Origin: Polaromonas hydrogenivorans
GTDB lineage: Bacteria > Pseudomonadota > Gammaproteobacteria > Burkholderiales > Burkholderiaceae_C
Reading direction: 5' to 3'
Length of the DNA stretch: 64,000 nucleotides
Assembly (NCBI RefSeq): GCF_040105105.1
Contig: NZ_CP157677.1
Span: 143,595-207,594, forward strand
The notes below the pieces were generated by a model. The model worked only from the letters and a program-made list of their open reading frames with translations, made no database searches and was not told where the DNA came from. Shown one piece after another: positions 1 to 8,413 of this stretch; positions within the stretch are counted from its first letter, which is position 1, and every line of letters starts with the position of its first letter. The position numbers and the translations under genes are program-made.

Positions 1-269
1 ATAGGGTTTTTACGCAAGCCGCGGGCTGTATTGAAGCGCGTGGCTGTCCCAGATCGGCCATGCAGCGCAGCAGCAAAGTAAAAATACAGGCAACTGGAAT
101 CGGCCCGCCTTTAAGGCCCGGCGCCATGCTGACCCGCCCGGTGTGCAAATCAAACCGATCGCTGAGCGTTCCCGGCGGTAGGGGCTCCAGCCCAGTTGCC
201 CTTGGCCAAGCTGCTTTTCTGCCCGGAGGCGCTGACGCCGCCCATGAGTTGAAAGAGCACGCGGACAAA

Positions 270-884
270 TCAACCCGCCCAGGCAAAGGGTGCAAAGTGC
301 CCGTTGCGCATGCCGGTTGCGTCCTCCCAGTCGATGCCAAATGCGTGAAAGCGGCTGCGCGTCGCCCTGGCAAGAGACAGCCGGCTATTGACGGGATGCG
401 CGACGTTGTCAATGCCGATGGCCTGGCCGGGCGCGGTGACACTTGCCAGTCCTTCGCAAGCCTGGTTCACCAGTTCTCCAGCGCTCACTGAATACACCAG
501 TGCGTTGGCCTCGAAGCGGATCGGCCGCTGCTCGACGCCTGCGATGCGGCCAACGAGCGGTGCGAGCATGGCCATCGGCCCCCCGGCTGACCCGGTGGCA
601 ATCGCACGGATCGCCTCCACTTGCGGCGGCGAAGCCGCTTCGTCCACGATAAGCCCGACAGCGATGTTGCCCTGACCCATCGGGCCCGGCGAATGCAGCA
701 TCACAATGAACGACAGGCCGTCGAGTCTGACACCGTCTTTCTCGCCTTTGTCGATGTGCAGGGCGACCGCAGCCTTGCAGTCGCCTTCGGTCGGCTGCGC
801 CGTGAGGTTGGAGGTGAGGCAGGGGCAAAGAAATGCGCAATTGCATGTCTCCATATATTGCCCGGTGATAGTCCAGGTAGACAT
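270..884 (-). CDS. DUF1326 domain protein
   Basis: The 204-aa protein has the compact N-terminal cysteine cluster typical of the DUF1326 family (C14, C16, C20 and C22, in a C-N-C...L-C-P-C arrangement) and keeps similarity to that family over its whole length. The cluster suggests metal or thiol chemistry, but the family has no established reaction. There is no signal peptide, so it is probably cytoplasmic. The ATG start has a good AAGGAG ribosome site about 8 nt upstream. It is divergent from a DUF2182 membrane protein at 1017, with about 130 bp between them; these two families are often neighbours, which suggests a joint role. The 269 bases to its left hold no gene I can support. Confidence 0.85.
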   Translation of the reverse strand: MSTWTITGQYMETCNCAFLCPCLTSNLTAQPTEGDCKAAVALHIDKGEKDGVRLDGLSFIVMLHSPGPMGQGNIAVGLIVDEAASPPQVEAIRAIATGSAGGPMAMLAPLVGRIAGVEQRPIRFEANALVYSVSAGELVNQACEGLASVTAPGQAIGIDNVAHPVNSRLSLARATRSRFHAFGIDWEDATGMRNGHFAPFAWAG

Positions 885-1016
885 CGCGATACTCCTTCAG
901 GAAAAGGTCGGCTTGCTACCGGCCTGCAGAAGATCTATTGTCAAACTAGTTTATGCCGATGTTTGCGCGTGTGCAATGCGGCTTTCTGGCCGTCAACGCA
1001 CGAAGGGAAGGGATCG

Positions 1017-1811
1017 ATGCAACAGCAAGAGCGTGCTTCGGCGGACAAGCCGCCACCAGGCATGGGTTCCCTCGTCGCCCGCCAGCCCATGCTGACGATG
1101 GGCATCCTGGCCGTGAGCGTCATCGGCTGGGCGGTCCTGGCCTGGATGGCGGTTGACATGGAGCACCCTTTTGCCCAACTGACGATGCCCGACTCTTCAA
1201 ACTGGAGCGTCGCCAACATGCTGGCGATCTGGACCATGTGGTCGCTCATGATGGCCGCGATGATGCTGCCCTCGGCACTGCCCATGGTCCTGACGTTCGT
1301 CAACCTCAGCGGGCGCAGCCGACAGCGGGCGCGAGGATGCAGCTTCGTTGCCGCCTATGTGCTGGTCTGGCTCACCTTCAGCGCGGGGGCGGCGGCCGCC
1401 CAGAGGGCGTTGCAGGCCATGGGCTGGGTCAACCCCATGATCGTCAGCACATCCGCCTGGCTGACGGGACTGTTGCTTGTCGCCTCCGGCCTCTACCAGT
1501 TTTCGCGGCTCAAACACCTGTGCCTGTCACGCTGTCGCACACCGGTGGTTTTTTTGCTCGGGCAGTGGCGCGCTGGCGCATCCGGGGCCTTTGTCATGGG
1601 CGTGCAACACGGACTGTTCTGCCTGGGCTGCTGCTGGGCGTTGATGGCCTTGCTGTTCGTGGGTGGGGTGATGAACCTGGCCTGGATCGCTGCGCTGTCG
1701 ATGGCCGTGGCGATCGAGAAACTGGCGCCCGGTGGGGAGCGAATGGCCAAAGCCCTCGGGCTGGTGCTGATGGCCGCCGGGCTGCTCAAGCTGGTGGTGC
1801 TCATGGCTTAG
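1017..1811 (+). CDS. DUF2182 integral membrane protein
   Basis: This 264-aa polytopic membrane protein belongs to the DUF2182 family (predicted metal-binding integral membrane proteins). It has hydrophobic segments at about residues 25-48, 68-95, 108-135, 145-165 and 190-260. The family signatures are visible: W-x-x-M-M-A-A-M-M-L-P around 75-85, and H-G-x-x-C-x-G-C-C-W around 198-207. I chose the ATG at 1017 because a purine-rich AAGGGAAGGG sits just upstream and the protein then begins like family members. The open frame extends further upstream, but that part reads across the divergent DUF1326 gene. The function is unknown; the partner at 270-884 suggests a two-protein metal-related unit. 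Confidence 0.85.
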   Translation: MQQQERASADKPPPGMGSLVARQPMLTMGILAVSVIGWAVLAWMAVDMEHPFAQLTMPDSSNWSVANMLAIWTMWSLMMAAMMLPSALPMVLTFVNLSGRSRQRARGCSFVAAYVLVWLTFSAGAAAAQRALQAMGWVNPMIVSTSAWLTGLLLVASGLYQFSRLKHLCLSRCRTPVVFLLGQWRAGASGAFVMGVQHGLFCLGCCWALMALLFVGGVMNLAWIAALSMAVAIEKLAPGGERMAKALGLVLMAAGLLKLVVLMA

Positions 1812-1818
1812 GAAGGGA

Positions 1819-1837
1819 GGCAGCCCGGTTGGCTGCC
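1819..1837. terminator. Hairpin between convergent genes
   Basis: A perfect 7-bp stem (GGCAGCC / GGCTGCC) with a 5-nt loop starts 8 bp after the DUF2182 stop codon, between genes that converge. There is no T-tract, so an intrinsic terminator is plausible but not certain. Confidence 0.4.
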
Positions 1838-1982
1838 GCAGGCAGCGTGCTTGTGCATCCCTGAACAGGCACTTGACCTCGTTAACATGCCAGGGCCGCT
1901 CGCTCGGGGTTTCGTGGATCCCATTGACGCCCGGACACAGGCGGCTTGAAAACGTCGACGCCATGCTACATGCCGCGCCCTT

Positions 1983-2420
1983 TCACTGCGTGATCACGAC
2001 CAGCACGCTGCACGGTGCCTGCTCGATCAGCGCCTTGGAGACCGAGCCCCGCCACCACCGCGCCGCCCATCCCTCGAGATGCTTGTGACCGACCACGATC
2101 AGGTCGGCCTCGATCCGGCGGGCACACTGCGTGATTTCACTCACCGCATCCCCGATCACCACCTCGCCGCGCGCGCTCAAACCCGCATCGGCCAGCCTGC
2201 GCACGCCAGTGTCGAGGATTGCCTGGTAGCGGGTTTTTTCGCTTTCCTGCACCGTTTCGTTATAGACGACGCCCTCCGTCCCGACGGAGGCCAGGGGAAA
2301 TGGCATCACGGCAATCAGCGTCAGGTTGGAATGGCTCCACTGGGCAATTTCATGGCAGTCCAGCAAGGCCTGCTGCCCGGGGGCCGAGCCGTCATAAGCC
2401 AGCAAGATTCGTTTGTACAT
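1983..2420 (-). CDS. Universal stress protein, UspA family
   Basis: The 145-aa protein is a single Usp domain. The N-terminal beta strand and Asp (I-L-L-A-Y-D-G-S, residues 5-12) and the C-terminal G-S-V-S segment of the nucleotide-binding loop are present. The first part of the usual G-2x-G-9x-G motif reads G-H-K-H-L-E-G, so ATP binding is likely but not textbook. Usp proteins act in the cytoplasm under starvation and stress. It lies just downstream, on the same strand, of the dodecin-like gene at 2453-2659, so the two may be co-transcribed. Confidence 0.9.
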   Translation of the reverse strand: MYKRILLAYDGSAPGQQALLDCHEIAQWSHSNLTLIAVMPFPLASVGTEGVVYNETVQESEKTRYQAILDTGVRRLADAGLSARGEVVIGDAVSEITQCARRIEADLIVVGHKHLEGWAARWWRGSVSKALIEQAPCSVLVVITQ

Positions 2421-2452
2421 GGCAGACCTTCAAGTTTTAAGAGGGCTGGCGA

Positions 2453-2659
2453 CTATTCCAGCGTGAAGCCGATTCTCAGGGACACCTGCCAGTGCGCCAC
2501 CTTGCCATCGACCACATGGCCCCGGGTTTCGGTGAGGGTGAATCACTGGATGCTGCGCACCGTCTCATGCGCCCTGGCGATAGCGGTGCTCACGGCCTCT
2601 TCCATACTGGCTCTGGACGAGCCGGTCAGCTCCAGCAGCTTGCAGGCAGGGTGGCTCAT
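2453..2659 (-). pseudogene. Dodecin with in-frame TGA at the flavin-stacking Trp
   Basis: Reading the minus strand from the ATG at 2659 gives a 68-codon dodecin: an N-terminal strand and helix (K-L-L-E-L-T-G-S-S...), then I-Q-stop-F, then T-R-G-H-V-V-D-G-K-V-A-H-W-Q-V and G-F-T-L-E before TAG. Codon 39 (2543-2545) is TGA exactly where dodecins carry the tryptophan that stacks on the flavin (W36/W38 in characterised homologues). One change, TGG to TGA, explains it; the rest of the frame is intact. As written only a 38-aa fragment would be made. Alternatives are a sequencing error or some read-through. Dodecins are small dodecameric flavin-storage proteins. Confidence 0.8.
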
Positions 2660-2875
2660 CGCATGGCCCCCAGAGTCGATCGGCCTGTGCAGCGAAATCT
2701 TACGCGCTGTGCGATGGAACTACAAACACACAGCCACACGAGCAAGCAGCGAGGTGATGCTCAATTCCTTGAAGGCCAGAAAGATGGGCAGCCTATGTCC
2801 CCTACACTGAGCCAGCTTGGCAACGCTTGAGCTACCCGCTAAAAAGCGGCATGAAACCCAACCTGGAGCCACTCC

Positions 2876-3274
2876 ATGATCGAAGCCCTGGTAGCGGGCA
2901 AGCTGCACGGCCAGCCCGTCCAAAAGACCGGCAGGACGGGAACGCTGTTCGTGGTCGCCAAGGTGCGCGCCCATGCCGGCGACACCGATGTGTTCGTGAA
3001 CGTGATTGCCTTCAGCCAGGCCGCTTGCGAGGCCCTGCTGGCCCTGGGTGACGGCGACGCCGTGGCGCTGGCCGGCAGCCTCACGCCCAAGGCCTGGACA
3101 GACCGCGACGGCGCTGCCCGCCCCGCGCTAGACCTGGTGGCCAGCCAGGTCTTGACGGCTTACCATGTGAGCCGCAAGCGCAAGGCGCTCGAGCGCAGGC
3201 CGCCTGGCCCGTCCGACTCCCAGCAGGCAAGCCGGCACGATGAGCTTGACGATGGCGCTCCGCTGGACTTTTGA
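2876..3274 (+). CDS. OB-fold single-stranded DNA-binding-like protein
   Basis: This 132-aa protein resembles the short SSB-like proteins carried by plasmids and integrative elements of Burkholderiales. It starts M-I-E-A-L-V-A-G-K-L and continues with the strand pattern L-F-V-V-A-K-V-R-A and V-F-V-N-V-I-A-F, then an L-x-x-G-D-x-V-A-L-A-G-S-L-x-x-K-x-W motif typical of the OB-fold. The C-terminal 40 residues are polar and basic and end in an acidic D-E-L-D-D-G-A-P-L-D-F tail, as SSB tails often do for protein contacts. A GGAG site lies just before the ATG. Its job is probably ssDNA binding during replication or transfer of a mobile element; no partner gene remains nearby. Confidence 0.75.
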   Translation: MIEALVAGKLHGQPVQKTGRTGTLFVVAKVRAHAGDTDVFVNVIAFSQAACEALLALGDGDAVALAGSLTPKAWTDRDGAARPALDLVASQVLTAYHVSRKRKALERRPPGPSDSQQASRHDELDDGAPLDF

Positions 3275-3538
3275 GTCCACCCCCTCTCATCGATCAAGGA
3301 CAGGCAAAGCCGTAATTTCTGCTTTGCCCGTGGGGGAGTTCATCGATGCCGCGGCGATGAGCTCATGCCAGAGATGGACTTCGAGCCTGGAACGCAAGAC
3401 GTCTTTGAGATTGCACGGCCAGCAGCCTCGATTGTCCTGGCTTGCAGGGTGATCCATGCTTTGCCGGCATCACTGTCAACTCCGCATCAGTGCCAAGACC
3501 GACAGTCCAGGCGCAACCTGCATCGACTGGGCCTGAAT

Positions 3539-3706
3539 CTACACGCTGACGTTGGGAGCCCACGCAGCGATCACCAGCATGCAACCCATCAGCGTCAGGC
3601 CAATGGACATCCGCAGGCGCAGGCGACGTTTCACTCGGGCTCTGTGATCGCAGTAATCGCGGTAGTCCCCGTTGTTCCAGTTCACGCTGCGGTTGAGAAA
3701 AAACAT
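3539..3706 (-). CDS. Small membrane protein, unknown
   Basis: The frame gives 55 aa from the ATG at 3706, which has a good AAGGAAG ribosome site. The N-terminal half is polar with several charged and aromatic residues (N-W-N-N-G-D-Y-R-D-Y), then a basic stretch R-V-K-R-R-L-R-L-R precedes one hydrophobic segment (about residues 34-50). This fits a single-pass protein with its N terminus inside. I recognise no family. The frame stays open further upstream, but the ribosome site supports this start. Confidence 0.45.
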   Translation of the reverse strand: MFFLNRSVNWNNGDYRDYCDHRARVKRRLRLRMSIGLTLMGCMLVIAAWAPNVSV

Positions 3707-4030
3707 AGCACTTCCTTGTCCATGCGTTGTTGATGTGCTTACTTGCGCAGTGCAGCTCGACCCTTTTGCACTGCCGCGTCGCACCTGCGTTGTCTGGATC
3801 CAGTTTCGTCAATGCAGTGCTTATTGCCCATCACTTCAAATGGTTACTTCCTTGAAGTTTTGATACGCTGTGTTTTAAGCTCATCCATGAGAACCCTTGC
3901 GGAACCCATGGCGGTTTTTGAAGCTCGAACCAGGTCAGTACCATTGTGTAAATCACGTAAACATAAGCAAGTAAAGACTTCTGCAAAAAAGACCAAGACA
4001 GGCCTTTCAACGAGAGGGCCTCTTCAGCCG
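3707..4030. other. Intergenic, no gene recognised
   Basis: This 324-bp stretch between a small membrane protein and the oxidoreductase is less GC-rich than its neighbours. It contains no frame that looks like a known family and no clear terminator. Confidence 0.5.
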
Positions 4031-5548
4031 TCAGCGAATACGGCTTGCCCCCAGGCTGCTCAAGATGTCAGGAACGATGCGGTAGATTTGCGCAGCAATG
4101 AACATCGCTCCGAGTGGATCGCCAAAGGTACCCGCCGTTGGCGGCCCTATCACGCGGACTGCCCGTTGTTTCGTGCCCTTGGCGGTCAACGCCCGGCAAT
4201 GCTCATCGACCGCGAAGCCGATACCGCATGCATCGGGAGTGAGCCAGCCCTTGTCCATCAAGGCAGACAGAAATGGATTCGATGAAACCCTCGCCAGAAC
4301 GTCCAGGCCCGTGCAATTGATGATGACCTCGAACGCTTCGCACCGCCTGGCATTGCCCTGTCTGGGCGCAAAACAAACCTGCAGCGAGCCGCTTGCTTCA
4401 AGCGCAGCCACTGACTGAATACGGTCGGCCCTGAATACGACGCGCCCCTGGGCCTGCGCGGCCCGCACCAGGCTTTGAGTTTGTGGCGGCGAGCGAAAGC
4501 GGTGCACGTCGTACCAGGTCCGCGCTTTCTTCAGAAAGCGTCGTTTTTCCGCTGTGGGCAACAGGGGCCAGGTCCGCCACACCACGTCGCGCAGCTCATC
4601 AAAGGCCAAGTGCCAGCTTGCGCCCTGCGCCTGGACCTCCCCAATACGCTGTCGAAGCGCCCGGATCCAGGCTCGCAACGTTGGCTCAACCCCCGGTTGC
4701 GTGAGAAAGTCCGGCGCCGGCCCCAGGATTCGATCCAGCATCTGGCGGCCCGTGGCCGTTGCAGGCGCAACCGGCACGGTCGGGGGCGGTGAAAGCGGTC
4801 CGGCAGAGGGCGCCTGGGGACGTGGCTGCAATCCGCGTCTTGAAATGCTCACCACCCTGCCCGTGTGCCCTTGCCGCAGGAGTGTTGCCAGCACATCGAG
4901 CGCGGTCAAGCTGCTGCCGATGATCAAGACGTCGGCTTGAGCAGGAATTTCAAGCAACCGTTGGGTGTCGAGCGGATTTTCAATGACCCCGGGATGTGCT
5001 GCCAGCGAAGCGTCCAGCGGCGCTTGCAGCCTCGGTTGCGGATTGCCGGTGGCGATGATCAGCAGGTCGCACACCAGTGCGTGCCCTGCATCGGTCACCA
5101 GCTCGATCGAATCGCCTTTTTCCAACGCATCGACTGCGCGGGCTCGAAGATGCGTGATGGTCGATTGCGTCGCTGGCCATTGAGCGTGTTCACGGAAGGC
5201 AGCTTCCATATACCTGCCAAAGTCGGCACGCCGCACGAAAGCGCTGCCATCGGGCAGCAGCGCCTGCGGGTCAGCCGAAAAGAGGTCTTGCTTTTCACAC
5301 CATCGCGTGAAATGCCCTGAGTCCTCAGGGTCGATGGAGTGAACCCAGGTCGGACCATTCAAGCGGTGATCGGGATCGGTGCTCGAATAGGCCAGGCCCA
5401 GGCCAACCCGGTCACGGGGCTCGATGAGGGTGATGTGCAATGGTGCCGGGCTGCTTCTGACCAGCTGGACCGCCGCACAGACACCGCTGAAGCCACCTCC
5501 GACAATTGCAATATGGCTCGGTTTATCAGACAACACTGTGTGCTCCAT
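4031..5548 (-). CDS. FAD/NAD(P)-binding oxidoreductase
   Basis: The 505-aa protein begins with a dinucleotide-binding Rossmann motif (I-A-I-V-G-G-G-F-S-G, residues 13-22) that should bind FAD. It has the A-T-G motif near 165 (L-L-I-I-A-T-G-N-P) and a second motif V-L-I-I-G-S-S-L-T-A-L-D about 40 residues later. The order and length match the FAD_NAD_binding_9 group of flavoproteins (COG4529-like), for which no single substrate is established. There is no signal peptide, so it should be cytoplasmic. A proline-rich linker lies near residues 245-265. The gene stands alone on the minus strand. Confidence 0.8.
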   Translation of the reverse strand: MEHTVLSDKPSHIAIVGGGFSGVCAAVQLVRSSPAPLHITLIEPRDRVGLGLAYSSTDPDHRLNGPTWVHSIDPEDSGHFTRWCEKQDLFSADPQALLPDGSAFVRRADFGRYMEAAFREHAQWPATQSTITHLRARAVDALEKGDSIELVTDAGHALVCDLLIIATGNPQPRLQAPLDASLAAHPGVIENPLDTQRLLEIPAQADVLIIGSSLTALDVLATLLRQGHTGRVVSISRRGLQPRPQAPSAGPLSPPPTVPVAPATATGRQMLDRILGPAPDFLTQPGVEPTLRAWIRALRQRIGEVQAQGASWHLAFDELRDVVWRTWPLLPTAEKRRFLKKARTWYDVHRFRSPPQTQSLVRAAQAQGRVVFRADRIQSVAALEASGSLQVCFAPRQGNARRCEAFEVIINCTGLDVLARVSSNPFLSALMDKGWLTPDACGIGFAVDEHCRALTAKGTKQRAVRVIGPPTAGTFGDPLGAMFIAAQIYRIVPDILSSLGASRIR

Positions 5549-5750
5549 CGCGTTTTCGGGGATGCCAGGATGACCGCCGCCTTGCCCGGCCGCATCACCG
5601 CATCACCGCATCACTGCTAAATACCGGAAACCGGCAACGATTCATTCCATTTCAAGCACAGGAAAAAGCCGTTAACTTCATCTGATCTATTGGAAGGATT
5701 TGTACGCTGTGACGTGGAAAGTTTTAAACGGCTACTTGACCCTATACGCA

Positions 5751-5873
5751 ATGGACTTCTGCACATTCAGCGCCACCACGGGGAAATTACGCAGCCTGCA
5801 AGATGAAAACGAGCAACTCAAGCGCGCACTGGTCCCGGACCCCACACTCGAAGGCGGGGTCGTGTGCCAATAA
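5751..5873 (+). pseudogene. Possible orfA-type transposase fragment
   Basis: A 40-codon frame carries K-L-R-S-L-Q-D-E-N-E-Q-L-K-R-A-L, a leucine-zipper-like coiled coil similar to the C-terminal part of IS3-family OrfA proteins. Nothing else of the element is visible nearby. The rest of 5549-5938 holds no recognisable gene. Confidence 0.3.
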
Positions 5874-5938
5874 AGCCGCACCTGCCTGTGAATCCTCCCC
5901 CCAAGGCTATGCCTCGACCAAGTAGTGGGCAAGGCATA

Positions 5939-6181
5939 TTAGGACCTGGACGGATATATCCCCTCCAACGCAATGCAAAAGTGCGTGTTGGGATCTGGCT
6001 CTTTACCCTTCAGATTTGGCAATGCGAAGGTCGTAGCACCGTCTCCTCCATAGGTTGTGCCCAGTAAACTGAAGAGGGCAGTATTTTGCGAAATGGCCAT
6101 GAGTTGCCCTTCGCAGAATGCCCAGCCGTTTGGGGCGAAGTTATACGGAAGTAGTTGAATTTGACCTAGAAATGGTTCCAT
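5939..6181 (-). CDS. Short phage tail-collar domain protein
   Basis: From the ATG at 6181 the frame gives 80 aa. The sequence M-E-P-F-L-G-Q-I followed by N-F-A-P-N-G-W-A-F-C-E-G-Q, then S-L-L-G-T-T-Y-G-G-D-G and F-A-L-P-N-L is the classic tail-collar (microcystin-dependent-protein-like) signature. It ends I-A-L-E-G-I-Y-P-S-R, the ending of the short single-domain members, so it is likely complete. Such proteins are often found outside phages, in small gene sets of unknown function. No other phage gene is adjacent. The longer upstream frame lacks similarity. Confidence 0.8.
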   Translation of the reverse strand: MEPFLGQIQLLPYNFAPNGWAFCEGQLMAISQNTALFSLLGTTYGGDGATTFALPNLKGKEPDPNTHFCIALEGIYPSRS

Positions 6182-6761
6182 GGTAAGGCTCCCTATGGTG
6201 GCGGTAAAGCGCGATGAACGGTAGGGCACTGTTGGCGAATTGTCAAGTTCATGACGCCAGCGGGGCGAAGCGCGATGTTCGTGTTTTCTCCCGAGGCTGG
6301 CCGGTTAGGCATGCCGTGATCCGCTTGACATTCATGGCGACCCCCGTCACCCCATGCTGCAGGCTCGTTTTGGCCAAGCCCCGGTAACGCGTGCGGCGCA
6401 ATCCGAGCAAGCCTGATGCGCCACAACAGAAGGACAAACATGCTTGACCATCGCGAAGCCCTGGCCGCTCGACTCAAGCATTGTCAATGTGTCAGCGTTG
6501 GGAAGCTGGCTAAGACGTGTCATCATTTACAGAGCGCACAGCGCTGAAATGCGGACTCAAAGCATCAACATCGAGTGAATTTCACTGCTGCCATTTGTCT
6601 ATGCAGCCAGCATCAAGCTATCAAGGGCCGAGCTGCAGGTTGAGCCAAGCTTTCACCTTACCTCCCATGCCTGGGTCGCATTGACATTGCCAAGAAGCGC
6701 TTTTTCGATCAATGGGTGAAGTCCTACCCTCGCGCTCCCCGTGCCGCGCTATGGTATCGGC
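6182..6761. other. Intergenic, no intact gene
   Basis: This 580-bp stretch has short open frames on both strands but none resembles a known protein. Near 6680 a plus-strand frame reads R-I-D-I-A-K-K-R-F, which loosely recalls the N terminus of IS110 transposases (G-I-D-I-A-K); this is too short to call. Confidence 0.4.
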
Positions 6762-7775
6762 ATGGTCATCATCAAACGTCAGGGAGTCAGCTTTGCATCC
6801 GCGCTTGGGCGCGGGGCGGCAGCCGTAGCGGGCGCATGGCTGTTGATGCTGGGTCATGCCGCTTCATCGCCTGTACCCGATCAACCGAAGGCAACGGCTG
6901 CGCCGCAGAGCGCAGCACTGACGCCCGTGCAGCGAGCCGCCTGTCCCTTGCAGCCGGCAGCGACAGTCGCCGGCAGGAAGGACGGGAAATTTACCCTGCA
7001 GGCCGACTTGTCCGGCATGACCGCGAGCCATATCGCCTCGTTCATTGTCCTGGGCAAGGAAGCGGCTGCGGCAGGCCGGCCGCGCGACGCCGAAGTGGCG
7101 TTCCTGATGTCATGCCGGGTGGCGGACAAGCTCAAGGGGATGGACTCCGTCGAGTCCGCCGACGCGAAGTACCAGCTGGGCTGGCTTTATGCGGGGCTCG
7201 CCCTGGAGGACGGCTCTGCCAGAGCCAGCCGCGCCGAGCTGCGCAGGCGTGCCGAACGCCTATACGCGGACAGCCTGCGCACGTACTTGGCCAGGTACGG
7301 CCAAGCCCATGAAAAGTCACGGTTTGCAGCCGCAGGGCTGAAGGCGCTGGACCAGCCGGTCAGGTCGGTGCAGGAGGGCACTTCAAAGCCTTCCCAAGCC
7401 TTGATGCCGCCATCGCAGGCCCGCCGCAATGAGGCCGCACAAGCGGCTCCACCAGCGCCGCACGAGCCGGGCGCGGCAACATCGCCCGGACCGAGTTTCG
7501 ACTGCGCCAAGGCACGCTCTATGCCCGAGAAGATGATCTGCTCGGACGCCGAGCTTTCCCGACTCGACCACGAACTAGGCCGGGTGTACGCACGGGCCAA
7601 AAACGCGGCCTCCGACGGCGGCGCCTTTCGGCACCAGAACAGCGAAGAGTGGCGCAGGCGCGAGGCGACGTGCCGGGACCGGGAATGCCTGCTGCGCTGG
7701 TATGCGAACAGGCACGATCAGCTGATGAATATCATGCAAGGGCAGGAGCCAGCGCCATCGACGGTCTCCCGATAA
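6762..7775 (+). CDS. Exported protein with LprI-like (DUF1311) C-terminal domain
   Basis: The 337-aa protein has an N-terminal hydrophobic segment after basic residues (about 10-30), consistent with export. The middle (about 70-190) is alpha-helical and TPR-like in texture (V-A-F-L-M-S-C-R-V-A-D-K...Y-Q-L-G-W-L-Y-A-G-L-A). The C-terminal 90 residues match the lysozyme-inhibitor LprI/DUF1311 pattern: F-D-C-A-K-A...E-K-M-I-C-S-D-A-E-L-S-R-L-D-H-E-L, then C-x-x-x-x-C-L-x-x-W-Y. I chose ATG 6762 over the GTG at 6741 because the signal peptide then begins normally. It is probably periplasmic; inhibition of lysozyme is only inferred from the domain name. Confidence 0.7.
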   Translation: MVIIKRQGVSFASALGRGAAAVAGAWLLMLGHAASSPVPDQPKATAAPQSAALTPVQRAACPLQPAATVAGRKDGKFTLQADLSGMTASHIASFIVLGKEAAAAGRPRDAEVAFLMSCRVADKLKGMDSVESADAKYQLGWLYAGLALEDGSARASRAELRRRAERLYADSLRTYLARYGQAHEKSRFAAAGLKALDQPVRSVQEGTSKPSQALMPPSQARRNEAAQAAPPAPHEPGAATSPGPSFDCAKARSMPEKMICSDAELSRLDHELGRVYARAKNAASDGGAFRHQNSEEWRRREATCRDRECLLRWYANRHDQLMNIMQGQEPAPSTVSR

Positions 7776-7814
7776 GCTATTTTGTGGCGACGCTGAGAGC
7801 TTTACTTCGTTTGC

Positions 7815-7970
7815 GGCCCTGCCTATATTGGCAGCGGCATCAAGCAAGTCGACCATGTCCTGGTGTCCACATACCTGTGGAAGGTGCTCTACAGCCTGAA
7901 GCAGCAGCGCGCCGGAAACCATCAATCGACGAGACACGCGAGTATTCGACCGCCTCGATGTCTGATCTGA
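7815..7970 (+). pseudogene. C-terminal shard of a DNA/RNA non-specific endonuclease
   Basis: The frame reads A-Y-I-G-S-G-I-K followed by V-S-T-Y-L-W-K-V-L-Y-S, which aligns with the region after the catalytic centre of NUC-type nucleases (compare V-R-V-P-K-Y-L-F-K-L-V-Y-D in the intact gene at 36425). The catalytic D-R-G-H part is missing and the frame soon ends at TGA, so this is a leftover. Between 7971 and 8413 I see no gene apart from the dif-like half-site. Confidence 0.5.
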
Positions 7971-8174
7971 AGAAGATGGTGGGCATCAGCGTGTTGCCGG
8001 GGTTTTCCCAACAGGTGCGGGATTGTGGGATGAACTGCCCAGGCCAGGCGCACGGCGTGACAGTCAAGACAGCCTCCACGGCGATCAGCGATACCTGCAG
8101 TGAGAGCCTGATGCGGGACACTGAACATAATTCCTAGAAGCATCCAGGCTTCCAAGGGGCTGAACTACATTTGC

Positions 8175-8202
8175 ACATTCCACGATGTATCTTATGTTAA
8201 GT
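8175..8202 (+). other. dif-like XerC/XerD half-site
   Basis: The right part TGTATC + TTATGTTAAGT matches the central hexamer and XerD arm of the E. coli dif site (TGTATA + TTATGTTAAAT) at 15 of 17 positions. The left 11 bases (8175-8185) match the XerC arm poorly. It may be one end of a former Xer-integrated element or a degenerate resolution site. Confidence 0.4.
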
Positions 8203-8413
8203 TAATGTTAAATTTGATTGATCAGCTTGTGCAAAAATGCTTTCAGACATCGTCTTGCCAGTTTTCCTGCGCACGATGTGCTGGCGCAGCGGTCTACTGG
8301 GTTCGCGCCGGTGATAGAAGGTGTGATAGAACGCGCTATGGCGGCCATTGAGCTGTTGAGCTTTCGAACAGGACCGGCTACGCTTTGGCCACCTATAGGG
8401 ACAAAAGGATCTG

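Noticed and set aside
10..273. An 87-aa minus-strand frame at the left edge
   Set aside because: Basic and low-complexity with no family similarity or ribosome site; not supported as a gene.
621..1016. N-terminal extension of the DUF2182 gene
   Set aside because: It overlaps the divergent DUF1326 gene and lacks similarity; a ribosome site supports the start at 1017.
2543..2545. Selenocysteine at the dodecin TGA
   Set aside because: Dodecins have tryptophan here, there is no reason for selenocysteine, and no SECIS-like hairpin is evident just downstream.
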